NCBI GenBank assembly: GCA_003427395.1
Contig: BFEA01000038.1
Span: forward strand, 4,217,997-4,246,247
DNA: 28,251 nt
DNA from: Chara braunii
Taxonomy: Eukaryota; Streptophyta; Charophyceae; Charales; Characeae
Direction: 5' to 3'
Every line of letters begins with the position of its first letter. Positions within the stretch are counted from its first letter, which is position 1. Positions 18,307 to 27,608 of this stretch are shown piece after piece. The notes beneath the pieces were generated by a model. It searched no databases and was not told the DNA's origin. It saw only the letters and a list, made by a program, of their open reading frames with translations. Both the position numbers and the translations under genes were made by a program.

Positions 18307-18950
18307 TGATCCCACCAGCGCCAGGTAAGGACCGTCCCGGGACATTTCAAAAAAATGTGCTCTATAGTCTCAGGGATCTTCTGGGCAAAAAAATGTGCTC
18401 TTGTCGGACAAGACGTAAACGATGGTATAGCTAAACCCTTTTGTTCCAAATATGTACGATCAATCAGCCAATCATTCGTGGGGAGGCAACGGTGTTCTGT
18501 CTGTCATTGCAAGGAGGTCATCTTTGTCGGTCTGACCTTTGTGGCGGTGAACCACCCGATGGGGCAAAGGCAGTCCCTTCCCACATTCAAATGGAATATC
18601 CAGCACTCCCGCACGGTGCTCTTAAGGTCATTCTGAGGCCTGAGAAGCCGATAGGTAGCTTTCACAGACAGATCAAACAATTTCTTATTTTTTCCGGATC
18701 TTATTTTGCCGGATGAATTCCAGTGTCATTCGAACGGGTCGATCCTGGGGAGTTTGGCGACCGGGTTTCCGAAAAGAAATATCCTTATTCATCTTGTTCC
18801 CCCACTACCCTAATTCTATACGACTCCACCTTCTGCCACCTTTTCTTCTCATCGTGCGGGTGCCTTACGAGACGATTATCCGATTCCTGGCGAAAGAGGA
18901 TTATTGACACTTCTTCCTCCATCCTAGTCAACCGACATTCGTTTAATTCC
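18307..18950 (-). pseudogene. Minus-strand LINE ORF2, zf-RVT region (upstream half of the split gene)
   Basis: Read on the minus strand from about 18720: LFDLSVKATYRLLR, then LPTNDWLIDRTYLEQKG, then AQKIPETIEHIFLKCPG, then LTWRWWDQ. This is the zf-RVT region that follows the RT in many plant LINEs (WSVKSAY-like block, then a Cys/His block ending in ETIEHxFxxCP). In-frame stops and small shifts are present (for example a stop upstream of LPTNDW), so it is inactive. Beyond 18720 the signal weakens (VAKLPRIDPFE) and the 5' boundary is uncertain; no RT core is recognised to the right. The reading frame continues at 11898 on the far side of the Penelope-like insertion. Confidence 0.72.
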
Positions 18951-20362
18951 TAGGAGATCAACGCCCTAGGGAACAGATTACGTTCGGTTTTGGATGACGG
19001 TCTAACCACACTTACCTATACTGCAACGCAATGAGCAAACATCATCGACCGACCTAGCTCTGCAATTGCATTTAAAAGCTTTTGCATGTGAGTCAGTAGC
19101 TCAATAGGCATACACCCCTAAGGGCGGTGACAACCCCTTAGGGAAGAGAAGTTGTGCCCTGTAAAAACCTATTATGCCGTATGGGACTATGAGAAGTACG
19201 GTTGGCACACCTGCTAGAGCGGCGAAGGGACGGCAAGACCACGCCCATCTCGGTGGTTCGCGGGACTATTTATGTGTTGTCCCCAAGTTGTCTCTTAGTT
19301 TTGTTTATTATTTGACTTCCGAGTAATGCGGTCGGAAGGGCTTTTGCCTTTTGCGAGGGAGCCAATGCGCTCGACAACGTCATGTGAGGAGTAATACTCA
19401 AGATCATTTCAACGACGATTCAGTAAAATTACAAAACCGAGCGGACGTCAATGATGCTATTTTTTTTTTAATGACACAGACAATGGTGGCTATGGGCTTT
19501 GCCACACCACTCCCGGAATGTGCAAAATGACGCATCATCTTTCACAAAAACATGGAAAAATGCACCCTCCAAAAATTTGTATTTTACACATTCCGAGAGA
19601 GATGTGACCATGCCCTATTTGAGAGCCAAAAGGAGCTGCCATGCCCGATCCGACGCTGTACTTTCTCTGGGTTGAAGCTCCACCCTATGAGGACTGCACA
19701 AGGTGGAAGGTGCAGTTATGTATAAGGAGCTGTGCGGTAAGGAGGGTTTGCCTTCTCTGGAGCTGGGCTGATTTAGGGCCAAATCAACCTCGGCGGTTCA
19801 GTGCAGAGAGGACATAGGGATCTGCTGCTGTTTCAGCAGGGTGAGTGTTGGGGTGGGCGATCTTATATTGAGGGAGTGGGACAGGTGGGACAGCGGGAAC
19901 TTCAGCCCTGTGGGGGCATGCTCTTGGGGAAATTGCATGTCATTGAGGAAGGAGTGTCCATCTAGGAGGCTGTTCTGAACTTGGGCCGGAGAGGAGAAGG
20001 AGGCTCGTCCCTGCGGAGTTCATCGAGAGGGTTGTCTTTTCGAGGTGAGGGAGCTTCTATGGGTGCCTTCCAAGTGTTGTTGAATCTATGTTCCATGCCA
20101 AAATCTCCAATGGGAGGGAGGTGGGGTTTCCCTCCCCCCTCCTCTTTCTCTGGAGATAAGTGTGAGGCTTCGAAGGCTCGGGGAGTCTATGTGGATCGTG
20201 GTCACGTGGTATTCTAAGTGTTCAAAAAAGAGATTTCTCATAGTTTTTCTACATTGTAGCTGAACTCACAGCTGTGTTGTTGAATAGGTTAGTCTCAACC
20301 GAAACCGGGTAATGGCCCCGATATCTCTATCTATTTTTGCATATGTTTTCCAATATGTTATC
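18951..20362. other. About 1.4 kb without recognisable genes
   Basis: Only short frames without motifs. It contains an 8-bp stem (CCCTAAGG/CCTTAGGG near 19110-19140) and the 15-bp inverted repeat listed separately. Confidence 0.5.
19514..19595. repeat. 82-bp inverted-repeat element
   Basis: Arms 19514-19528 and 19581-19595 (15 bp, one mismatch) begin CGGAATGTG. No clear target duplication. Possibly a tiny MITE remnant. Confidence 0.5.
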
Positions 20363-20425
20363 AAATGGGACGCTGGACCCGGTTCCCAACAAGTGTTGCT
20401 CCCCACAAATAGATTGGAGGATGCT
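20363..20425 (+). repeat. Third copy of the LINE 3'-region repeat, opposite orientation
   Basis: GGGACGCTGGACCCGG ... GTGTTGCTCCCCAC ... ATAGATTGGAGG is the reverse complement of the units at 10934-11173, diverged by roughly 20%. It suggests a related LINE 3' end inserted on the plus strand here; the rest of that LINE was not recognised. Confidence 0.55.
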
Positions 20426-20529
20426 TCCAATTTCCAAATACTAATAACAATAATAATAAAGGAGTGCCCGATCCAAGAACCCCCAGAACAGAAAAATTCC
20501 CACAAGAAATGAAAGTTGAAAAAACGTTC

Positions 20530-21000
20530 CATGAAAAAAAAATCCTTCATATATGTAAATTATCATTCCAACATTTCATCCAATTCTAAAATTTCCAATT
20601 TTATTTGACAAGTTCCCGTCTAAAGCTTTCCCTTCCAACTACATCTACTTGTTCAAGATGGAATGAAAGTCTGGACGAGTTTATGAAACGTTTTAATTAA
20701 ACTTTCATTTTACTACAACAAATATCTTCTAATTCAGATTGGATGACCTTTTTTTTAACTGAAAATCCTTACTTAGAATGAGACTTCAATTAAAATATTT
20801 CATGAACTCGCTCGGACTTTCATTCCATCTCTAGCATGCAGTTGAAATAAGAAGGGATACCCCATTCGTGGAAGGAAAGTTTATCAAATAAGACAAAAAA
20901 AATTAAAATTGGAATGAAATTTTTTAAGATGGAATAAAAATTTAAAATTTAGAATGTAATTTTACTATAGAATGATTATTTAATTCATGAAATTTTTATG
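20530..21000. mobile_element. AT-rich foldback element with long inverted arms
   Basis: The inner arms 20658-20699 and about 20787-20828 are ~42 bp with about seven mismatches and contain GATGGAATGAAAGT in opposite orientations. Similarity continues outward with gaps (CCAATTTTATTTGACAA and CTTTCCCTTCC on the left match the reverse complement of the right) to about 20530 and 21000. No ORF lies inside. It resembles a foldback or MITE-like transposon; termini and target duplication could not be fixed. Confidence 0.6.
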
Positions 21001-21339
21001 TTGCAGCATGTTTGCCAGCATTACAGAGAAACTCCCAGCATGCTTGTCAGTACGCACAACGGCACTTGGATCCTTCCCATCACAATTTGCTCATGACACA
21101 AAAAAAGTGCAACATTCAATGCATCAGTTTCCAGCTACATAAATGAAAGGACTGCCCGCAAAAAAAAGAACACAAACCAAATGATTGTGCTGGCTGCTCA
21201 ATGCATCGGTGTACAACTGCAAGCGATTCCCAGATCAGTTTCACGGTAATCTGCGAATGAATGGCAGTTGTGGAATCGGACATACAATCAGCAACATCGA
21301 CCGATAGCAGTTATAGAAACAATTTACTTGAAAATACAT

Positions 21340-21430
21340 CTCCTTTGGGACATCTGTTAAAATTGGAACGATACAGAGAATATTAACATGGCCCCTGCAA
21401 AGGATGAGACACATAAATGAAGTGTACCAG
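21340..21430 (+). pseudogene. Full-length U6 snRNA retropseudogene
   Basis: Runs from the 5' stem (CTCCTTTGGGACATC) through TTAAAATTGGAACGATACAG, GGCCCCTGC and CACATAAATGAA to the 3' end, diverged by roughly 15%. The catalytic ACAGAGA box is intact, but the AGC triad region is changed to AAC. An A-rich tail (21431-21445) follows. An 11-bp near-identical duplication flanks it: TGAAAATACAT (21329-21339) and TGAAAATGCAT (21446-21456). These are hallmarks of LINE-mediated retroposition, so this is a dead copy, not a gene. Confidence 0.88.
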
Positions 21431-21784
21431 AAAACAAAAACAAGATGAAAATGCATCCTTGTACAAAAAATCCATCGGTTAATGCATCGTTGTTGAGCGC
21501 ATCGGCCCCACACGGGAATCCTCCCGACTGTGTCAAGCAGGATTTTGGCATTCGAGCCGGTGCCGCTCCGGCCGAGTCCGCCGGCCATAGCTCTCGCAAG
21601 TCCCTGCGACAAGACAGAGCTTCGCAAGTTACAACTTTCCTCCACCCGTAGGAGTTGTCACCATCCCCGGGTGGGTGCATCCCCGTCCAACCACTGATCC
21701 ACATCCGAGAGCTTTTACTTGCAATCAAAGATGTTGCCCAGTCGATGGCCTTTCTCATGCGCTGTAACATGGGTGTACGCATGG

Positions 21785-21872
21785 CTAACGCCTGAGTCGA
21801 ACCCGTGCACAAATCGATGCCTAGGGTGCTGGTCTCCCAGGTGCGGCCCTACACCGATCGAACTAGGACATC
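21785..21872 (-). ncRNA. tRNA-like pol III promoter (SINE head or tRNA pseudogene)
   Basis: On the minus strand an A-box-like TAGTTCGATCGGTGTAGGG (21865-21847) is followed 61 nt later by a B-box-like GGGTTCGACTC (21804-21794). The T-stem does not pair properly, so it is not a working tRNA. A tRNA-derived SINE is possible. Confidence 0.4.
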
Positions 21873-22004
21873 CAAATTAGCCACGCGATGTTGTTGCACC
21901 AACACAAAATTCAAACATGCCTCATACCTGATCCCTTCTCTACTCTTCGTCCCACAACTTGTTCAGCGACTGAACAGTTGGCCACCGCTCAGGAGCACAG
22001 CAGT

Positions 22005-22248
22005 GTGGGCGTCGTCGTAGCGACCGCTCGTGCATAAGAGTATGAGCAGCCAATATGGCATTGTGTTTTGTGGTATCCGAGACCACACGCCCCTTTATGG
22101 TATCGTGGTTTCGCATAAGCAATACAGTGGAGTGGGCATCATCATAGCGACCAGTCATGCATAAGAGCATGAGCGGGCAATATGGCAGCGTGTTATGAGG
22201 TACCCGAAACCACGTGACCCTCTATGGTATCGAGGGTTGCATTCGACA
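22005..22248. repeat. 127-bp tandem duplication
   Basis: Two head-to-tail units start at GTGGGC 22005 and 22132, about 80% identical (shared TAGCGACC, GCATAAGAG-ATGAGC and TATGGTATCG). Confidence 0.8.
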
Positions 22249-22287
22249 CTCTAATGTCAGATATGCAAGCTAAGAGGTTACCCTCGT

Positions 22288-22494
22288 AAACCACCAATAC
22301 TTGGCCCAGCTATCAGCCGCGGCGCTTTCCCGTTAACGCGCGACGAGTTAAGGGCTTCGACGTACAGGACCAGAATGGCTGGAAGCGCCAGCCACAAAAA
22401 AAATCAAAACGGTACCCTGGCGCTTCGGCAAAAATTGGCGCGTAGGAGCGTTCCGGGCTCGGCATCGATAGCTGGGCCAAGTACTGGTGGTTTA
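22288..22494. mobile_element. MITE-like element, 28-bp terminal inverted repeats with TA ends
   Basis: Left end 22288-22315 and right end 22467-22494 are reverse complements at 27 of 28 positions (TAAACCACCARTACTTGG...). TA occurs at both outer ends, so a Tc1/mariner-type TA target duplication with a 203-bp element (22290-22492) is the simplest reading. Inside is a further perfect 10-bp inverted pair, 22382-22391/22417-22426. No transposase. Confidence 0.7.
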
Positions 22495-23419
22495 ACAACG
22501 AAAAGTTGCAGATGCCGTTGCACACCCTACCCTCTTTTGCACCCTGCATTGAGAGAGGATGGAAGTTTCATTTCCATGGACCTGAGGCGCAACGACATCA
22601 TCAGCCTCGCTTCACTACTCTCGAAATGCGCGAAGTGACACTGAATCCGCCTCTAAAACATCATACTTTGTCTTTTGTGAATGTCGAGAGTAGTGGACTG
22701 ATAGGCACACCACAGCTTTTTCTCACCTGTTTATAAATGTGATGGTGGTCAGATCCCTCTACACCCAGCTGTAAATACAAGGTTGATTGTGGGCCCCCAT
22801 AGGGTATATATCACAGCAGTTTTTTTTTCCTTTTCTTTTTTTGGCATTTTTGGAATAGATTGCTGTTTTGTTTTTTCCTTGGACACCAGGATTAACTTCT
22901 GCACAAGAGACGTGACTTATGGTCATGCACGACCATCTTCCCATGCCCTAGCTAAAGATTCATTCTCATTTCCCACATTTCACGAGTGGTGGAGTGAGGC
23001 CCTTAATCGGGAAGACAATGGTTCTACCATTCCGGGCACAGTCCGCTACTCACCAAATGTGCAAGTTGAGAATGTACCGGCCGCACAATATGGAAAATGC
23101 ACCGCCGATTGTCTTGTCTTTTGTACATGTCGTAACTAGTAGAGCGTAGTAGAGCGAGGACGATACTGGCACTTTGGCGTGTTCCATTTTGCCAGGGTTA
23201 GCTTCGTCGCTTAGCAAATGAACCTTCCAGTGTGACATGGAAAGATACAAAATATCTGAGTGTGGCAGGGGCTACAGTGACCTACGCGTTTGGGGATAGA
23301 CATATTTTGGAGCTGCTGTTTGCACGCACGTTCATAGCAGCCCCGTTTCTGGTGTGTGTGTTTTTTGCGGGGGGAGGTGCAGGGGGTTCGTTTGTACCAC
23401 CAGCCCGTGCAGCATCGCC
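22495..23419. other. No recognisable gene; one unexplained open stretch
   Basis: A plus-strand frame, 22783-23139, has a hydrophobic start and a more protein-like second half (FPTFHEWWSEALNRED and YSPNVQVENVPAAQYGK). I recognise no family and have no splice or expression evidence. Confidence 0.3.
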
Positions 23420-23690
23420 CACAAACTCCACACTGTACTGGCCAGCTGCCAACCCACATAGTACCGCCCAACCCACACAGTATGGACCTGGGCCACATGG
23501 CATAACCTGATCAGCATAGTATGACCATCTCCACATAGTGCCACCTGACTCACTTCGTGTCACCCGTGCCGCATAATACAACACTGCCCTGCTAGCGCGG
23601 CCCAGTCCATCTGCCCCATGGTGTGCTGCCTGACTTGCATCCCACATAGTACTGCCCGATCGACAAGGCATGCAACATCTGACCACTCCG
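23420..23690. repeat. Degenerate minisatellite of ~23-bp units
   Basis: The phrase CCACATAGTACCGCCC recurs in imperfect form about ten times. It explains the long repetitive minus-strand frame across it, which I do not call a gene. Confidence 0.6.
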
Positions 23691-23999
23691 ACAGAACTGC
23701 TCCGTGTTCCCTCTGCAGAACTTATATGCAGCACCACTCGGCCGCGGGCGACGGATTCACTCATCGAGTTTTAATATTAATATCACTGTTGAGAATTTGT
23801 GACCATGTGTTTCTAAGGGGCCCACCACACCACTGTCGAATTGAGAAATCCCGACAGTTTGTGATGGCCACACGTCGTATGATAGGTCCCTCGAAGCAAA
23901 CCTCTCCTGCCTGCCTGCAGCAGCCAAAGTTTCAAGAGCTTTCTTCCGGGGTGGTGAAAGAAGACAGTCAGGACAGCACGGCCATAGTTACTATTTACT

Positions 24000-24032
24000 T
24001 AAAAAAAAAATAAAAAAAATAAAAAAAATTGT
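24000..24032. repeat. A-rich tract
   Basis: Three A runs separated by T. From 23691 to 24410 no gene or other element was recognised. Confidence 0.8.
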
Positions 24033-24410
24033 AATGTATGAAAGCCGCTAACGGCAGCTCGAACATAGGCCTCCTCTACCCTGCCGTGTGGCGAGGGCGG
24101 GGGGGCTGTCGGAGAAAATCTGACAGCGGTCGAAAAACACCCCATTTCGATGGTGGTGTGGCGAGGCCTTAGCTCTCCCCGTGGAAGGCTTGCCGGGGTC
24201 AGTTATAAGAAAGGATGATGGCTGTACGAGGAAACGAAAACATGACCGTCGAGCAGAGCAATCAATGCATGATCTTGATCAGCACAAATGCGCTCCGGAG
24301 CTGCACCATGTCCACTTACGAAGCCTTTCGAACAGGACACATACAATTCAATGCAAACAAGAGAGATCACAACCACCTTATCGACATCACACATTGCTGA
24401 ACGAACATCT

Positions 24411-24620
24411 ATTCACCCATCCATCCATCTACCCTCCCACCACCCATCCGTTCATCCATTCATCCATTCATCCTTTCGCCACCTACCCACCTACCCACCC
24501 ACCCACCCACCCACCCACCCACCCATCCACACACTCACTCACTCAACCGCCGCCGCCCCCCCCTCCACTCGCCCAGCTGGCCGCCCACCTTCCCTACCTC
24601 GCCCAAACACCCACCCACCG
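24411..24620. repeat. CCAT/CCAC compound microsatellite
   Basis: (CATC)n and (CCAC)n tracts with C-rich interruptions; a smaller related cluster lies at 24788-24832. The Pro/Thr/His-rich open frames over it are artefacts. Confidence 0.92.
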
Positions 24621-24832
24621 ACCTAAATGGCCACGAGAACTATAAGCTCAATTGTTTTGGACTTTATTCTGGGATGTTGCGGCTAATGCTCCTAATATCA
24701 TGAAAGCAATACCGCCCAAAAATAAAAATAAAAAATATATTCTTTTTGCCATGTTGGATTATGAATAAAACCCTACCCCTCTTAAGCATCCACCCACCCA
24801 TCCATCCATCTTAAGCATTCAACCACCCACCT

Positions 24833-25282
24833 TGGAATGAACCCTTGCCACACTAGAAGGCACCGAGCATTACACCAACAGCTTGATTGCATGCATCAAT
24901 TTTGCATCATGCAATGCAACAATCAATCAGCATCTTTTCTTCTTTCTCTTTTTTCCATCTTAAAACAAGGGCCACTCGACCGCTGGAATACTCATTTACA
25001 AAAAAAGCCTTTCTGAAAAGATGCATGGAATCCGAAGCGAAACAAGATATTTTCAGCTACTCCCAAAAGCTGAGTGAGGAGAGTGGGGGAGGGACAAGCA
25101 TCAATTCCTAGCACTTAGGAGGTAGAGAGCGAGTCAAAATTGGTGGAACGAATACTCAGTCACTCGTTCCCTGTGCTCATCACATCATCTTTTGTTCCTT
25201 CTTTTTTGTCGCTGGTCCCGTCGTCATAGCAGGTTCCCCCCCNCCCCTCCCCCCCTCGCCCCCCCCCCTCCTTTCTCCCCCT
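24833..25282. other. No recognisable gene; C-rich tract with one undetermined base
   Basis: 25235-25272 is almost pure C and contains an N at 25243, so the length of the tract is uncertain in the assembly. Confidence 0.6.
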
Positions 25283-25444
25283 TCAAGGCTTTTTGGAATC
25301 CGATGGAGCTTTCGCCACAATTTCTATCAGTCCTTTGCCAATCAACTTCATCTCTTTGAAGATAGGGGTTGTAGCGTCCGGAATGACGTCCTCAGCTCCG
25401 ATTGCTTTGCGCTTCTTTTTGCTTTTTTCCTTTTTCTGTGCCAT
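25283..25444 (-). CDS. Small Lys-rich open reading frame, 53 aa, unrecognised
   Basis: Starts MAQKKEKSKKKRKAIGAEDV and continues as an amphipathic, non-repetitive sequence (IFKEMKLIGKGLIEIVAKAP) to a stop. The basic N-terminus could be a nuclear signal. It is the only frame in the right third whose composition looks like ordinary protein rather than repeat. It could be a small gene, an exon of a larger one, or chance. I know no matching family, and an upstream in-frame ATG at 25469 would lengthen it by nine residues. Confidence 0.25.
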   Translation of the reverse strand: MAQKKEKSKKKRKAIGAEDVIPDATTPIFKEMKLIGKGLIEIVAKAPSDSKKP

Positions 25445-25578
25445 ACACCATCGTGAGAGGCAGGACAGCAATTCAGCGTGTTAGGATCTAAAACGTCTAA
25501 CTAAATTACAGAAAAAAAAAACAAAAAAAAAACAACAAACAGTATCAGCCTACGTTACCACAGTGACCCGGGACCACT

Positions 25579-25671
25579 GGCCTGCCCAGGCCAGGTCAGA
25601 AATGAATTAAAAAATGAAAAAAATATTTTTAAAAATATATCTTTTCTCATTTTAATTATTCATTTTTTAAT
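25579..25671. repeat. Palindrome GGCCTGCCCAGGCC and AT-rich 13-bp inverted repeat
   Basis: 25579-25592 is a 6-bp-arm palindrome. 25606-25618 and 25659-25671 are perfect 13-bp inverted arms (ATTAAAAAATGAA). The stretch 25577-25603 also resembles 360-391 near the window start (CTGGCC-GCCC...CCAGG-CA-AAATGA), possibly a shared small element. Confidence 0.6.
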
Positions 25672-26037
25672 CTTAAATTTTATTATTATTTTTTTATTTT
25701 ATTTTAAAAAACCACGCTATATTCTTCTCTCAAATCTTTCATCACCTTTCAAATTCTTTCAATTCACCTTCACTACCTACCTACCACTACTCCTAAGGCT
25801 TAAACAAGGGACCCCTGCAAACATAGCTTTGTTGTCTCCCTCCAGCCATCAGAGGGTTTGCATGTTGACCCCCTGCCCCAACCATGGTGGTCAAGGATGG
25901 GGTGGCGCTGCCGGTGGGGGGTGTCCGGCTACTGCAAAGACCAAGCATTTTGCCAGTAGCTGCGCTTCATTGTCCCCCACCCCCAACCGAATAACAGCTG
26001 TCTCTATGGCCAACACTCTCCGACACACCACACACAA

Positions 26038-26071
26038 CCCACTCACACTCACACTCACACTCACACTCACA
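26038..26071. repeat. (CACACT)n microsatellite
   Basis: Five near-perfect hexamer units. From 25672 to 26400 no gene was recognised. Confidence 0.9.
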
Positions 26072-26409
26072 CCCGTGTTGGCGAAGGACCCTGTTAGTAC
26101 CGATCAGAGGTATCAAGCGGACTATCACCGATGGTTGGCACTAATTTTTAGTAATTTGACAAATTGGCAAAGATTTTATTTTTATTTTTTCCAAGAAAAC
26201 GCGTCTCATATATTCTTACAGCCAGGAAACCGGCCCAGCGTCCCTCACATCATTTGTTGCAGCCAAACGGGGTAGGCAAGGCACTCCCGGCCAAAACTAT
26301 CCCTACCGCAACCCAAAAGGAAATTGCAACAGCCCACGCTCAGCACGGCCCCAAAACAAAATTTGTGACCGACCCCATAATCCTAATCCACCCAGTTACC
26401 ACACCGCCG

Positions 26410-26487
26410 ATCTGGACGTGTTTGCGGAGACGTGCAGTTCAGGAAACTCAACACCATTTCTGCACATCTCCGCAAAAACGTCCAGAT
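26410..26487. other. Near-perfect 28-bp stem hairpin (miRNA-precursor-like or mini-MITE)
   Basis: Arms 26410-26437 and 26460-26487 pair at 26 of 28 positions around a 22-nt loop. A second perfect hairpin (8-bp arms 26492-26499/26504-26511) follows within 5 nt. Stem length and loop size are in the range of short plant miRNA precursors, but a transposon-derived foldback is equally possible. Confidence 0.6.
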
Positions 26488-26576
26488 TCAGGCGTTGAGG
26501 TAGCTCAACGCTGCTAGTGGGCCTTGGCCCCAGTTGGTAACACAGTAATCAGCGGGAGGGAGAAAAGGACGTCGAG

Positions 26577-26694
26577 AAGCAGACGCAGATAAGTTTCTTC
26601 GATGCAGCAGTATGCAGTGACTCAAAAAACAAACAAACAAAAAAAAAAAGCAGACGCAGATAAGTTTCCTCGATGCAGCAGTATGCAGTGACTC
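26577..26694 (+). repeat. 47-bp sequence duplicated, each copy followed by an A-rich tail
   Basis: 26577-26623 and 26648-26694 differ at one base. Each is followed by an A-rich stretch (26624-26649, and 24 A from 26695). Tandem duplication including the tail, or two serial retroposition events, would both explain it. Confidence 0.85.
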
Positions 26695-26749
26695 AAAAAA
26701 AAAAAAAAAAAAAAAAAAGTCTGCAGAGACTCAGTCCATACAGTCGTGA

Positions 26750-27210
26750 ACACACAGAGAACAGCGCTCTGTGTGTTATTTTCGTGGTTATGCCAGACCC
26801 GAAAAATGGAGCAGTCCAGACGTCTGGCCGGACCTGTGTCTGGACTGCTCCAGACCGCCACCCGGATTGAAAAAACCGCGTCCGAAAAAAAAAGAAAAGA
26901 AAAGGAGAAAAAAAAAAACGTTTTTATTTTTCTCCCTTGGATTTGGCTTCGAATTTCAATATGGTCCTCAACCAGAAGATTTTTGTAGTGCAAGTTTTTT
27001 GCAACGCTGCATAACATATTCCTTTTTTCAGATATTTCAGATTTTAAAATCATTTTTTCTTCAAAAATGGACTTTTTTTTTTTCGGTGGTTGGGGTGGAG
27101 GGATGGAGCCGAACAGTCTGAACCGGAGACCAGACCTGGAAATCCAGACCCAGACCGTCTGCACTGCGATCCAGACGTCCGGATCATACCCATGTTTTTT
27201 TTTTTTTTTT
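26750..27210. other. Palindrome-rich block of TCTGGAC motifs between an A run and a T run
   Basis: Perfect inverted arms occur at 26750-26759/26767-26776 (10 bp) and 26807-26821/26838-26852 (15 bp). Variants of CCAGAC/GTCTGG recur to 27185. The left part (from GGTTATGCC 26787) resembles the reverse complement of the right part (ending ATCATACCC 27191), so the block looks like a diverged foldback flanked by A24 and T18. No gene. Confidence 0.5.
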
Positions 27211-27310
27211 CGAGTGCTGACTGTGCTGTTTACACAATGTTTCATGAGTGCACGGACTGACTCGCCCCAGGCTACTGAATTAAAGAAACTAATCTATTTG
27301 TCCTACGGAT

Positions 27311-27460
27311 TCATATCCCATTGGGGAAAAAAAAAAATTAAAAAACTTTAAAAAAGAGAAAAAAAAAACTTAACAATTTTTAAGTAGAGGTAATAAAGTT
27401 AAATAAACTGTTTTTTATTACCGATTATCGTAAAACTAAATTCCGTAAACATCATAGAGG
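27311..27460. other. AT-rich DNA without features
   Basis: Short A runs and no credible gene. Confidence 0.6.
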
Positions 27461-27467
27461 AAGAATG

Positions 27468-27469
<2 letters not shown>

Positions 27470-27504
<35 letters not shown>
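27470..27504 (-). repeat. 35-nt poly(A) tail of the U6 retrocopy
   Basis: Uninterrupted T run on the plus strand between the U6 3' end and the left target-site duplication. Confidence 0.93.
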
Positions 27505-27505
<1 letters not shown>

Positions 27506-27558
27506 GACCATTTCTCGATTTATGCGTGTCATCCTTGCGTGTCGTTGGGAGTGCCTAC

Positions 27559-27590
<32 letters not shown>

Positions 27591-27608
27591 ACGGATGTCC
27601 CGAAGGAC
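27505..27608 (-). pseudogene. U6 snRNA retropseudogene with poly(A) and 8-bp target duplication
   Basis: Minus strand, full length: GTCCTTCGGGACATCC, TTAAAATTGGAACGATACAG, AGAAGATTAGCATG, then GCAAGGATGACACGCATAAA and CGAGAAATGGTCC. It is nearly identical to plant U6, except that the seven bases between GCATG and CGCAAGG are replaced by 18 unrelated bases. The 3' end joins 35 A (T run 27470-27504) in place of the normal oligo-U. AGAATGAA flanks it exactly on both sides (27462-27469 and 27609-27616). It is a recent LINE-driven retrocopy. Confidence 0.93.

Noticed and set aside
23282-23764. Minus-strand ORF of 160 aa
   Set aside because: Translation of a degenerate ~23-bp minisatellite; residues cycle with the repeat.
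24181-24645. Pro/Thr/His-rich plus-strand ORFs
   Set aside because: They read through the CCAT/CCAC microsatellite.
26164-26517. Plus-strand ORF of 117 aa
   Set aside because: It runs through the 28-bp hairpin and shows no domain or consistent composition.
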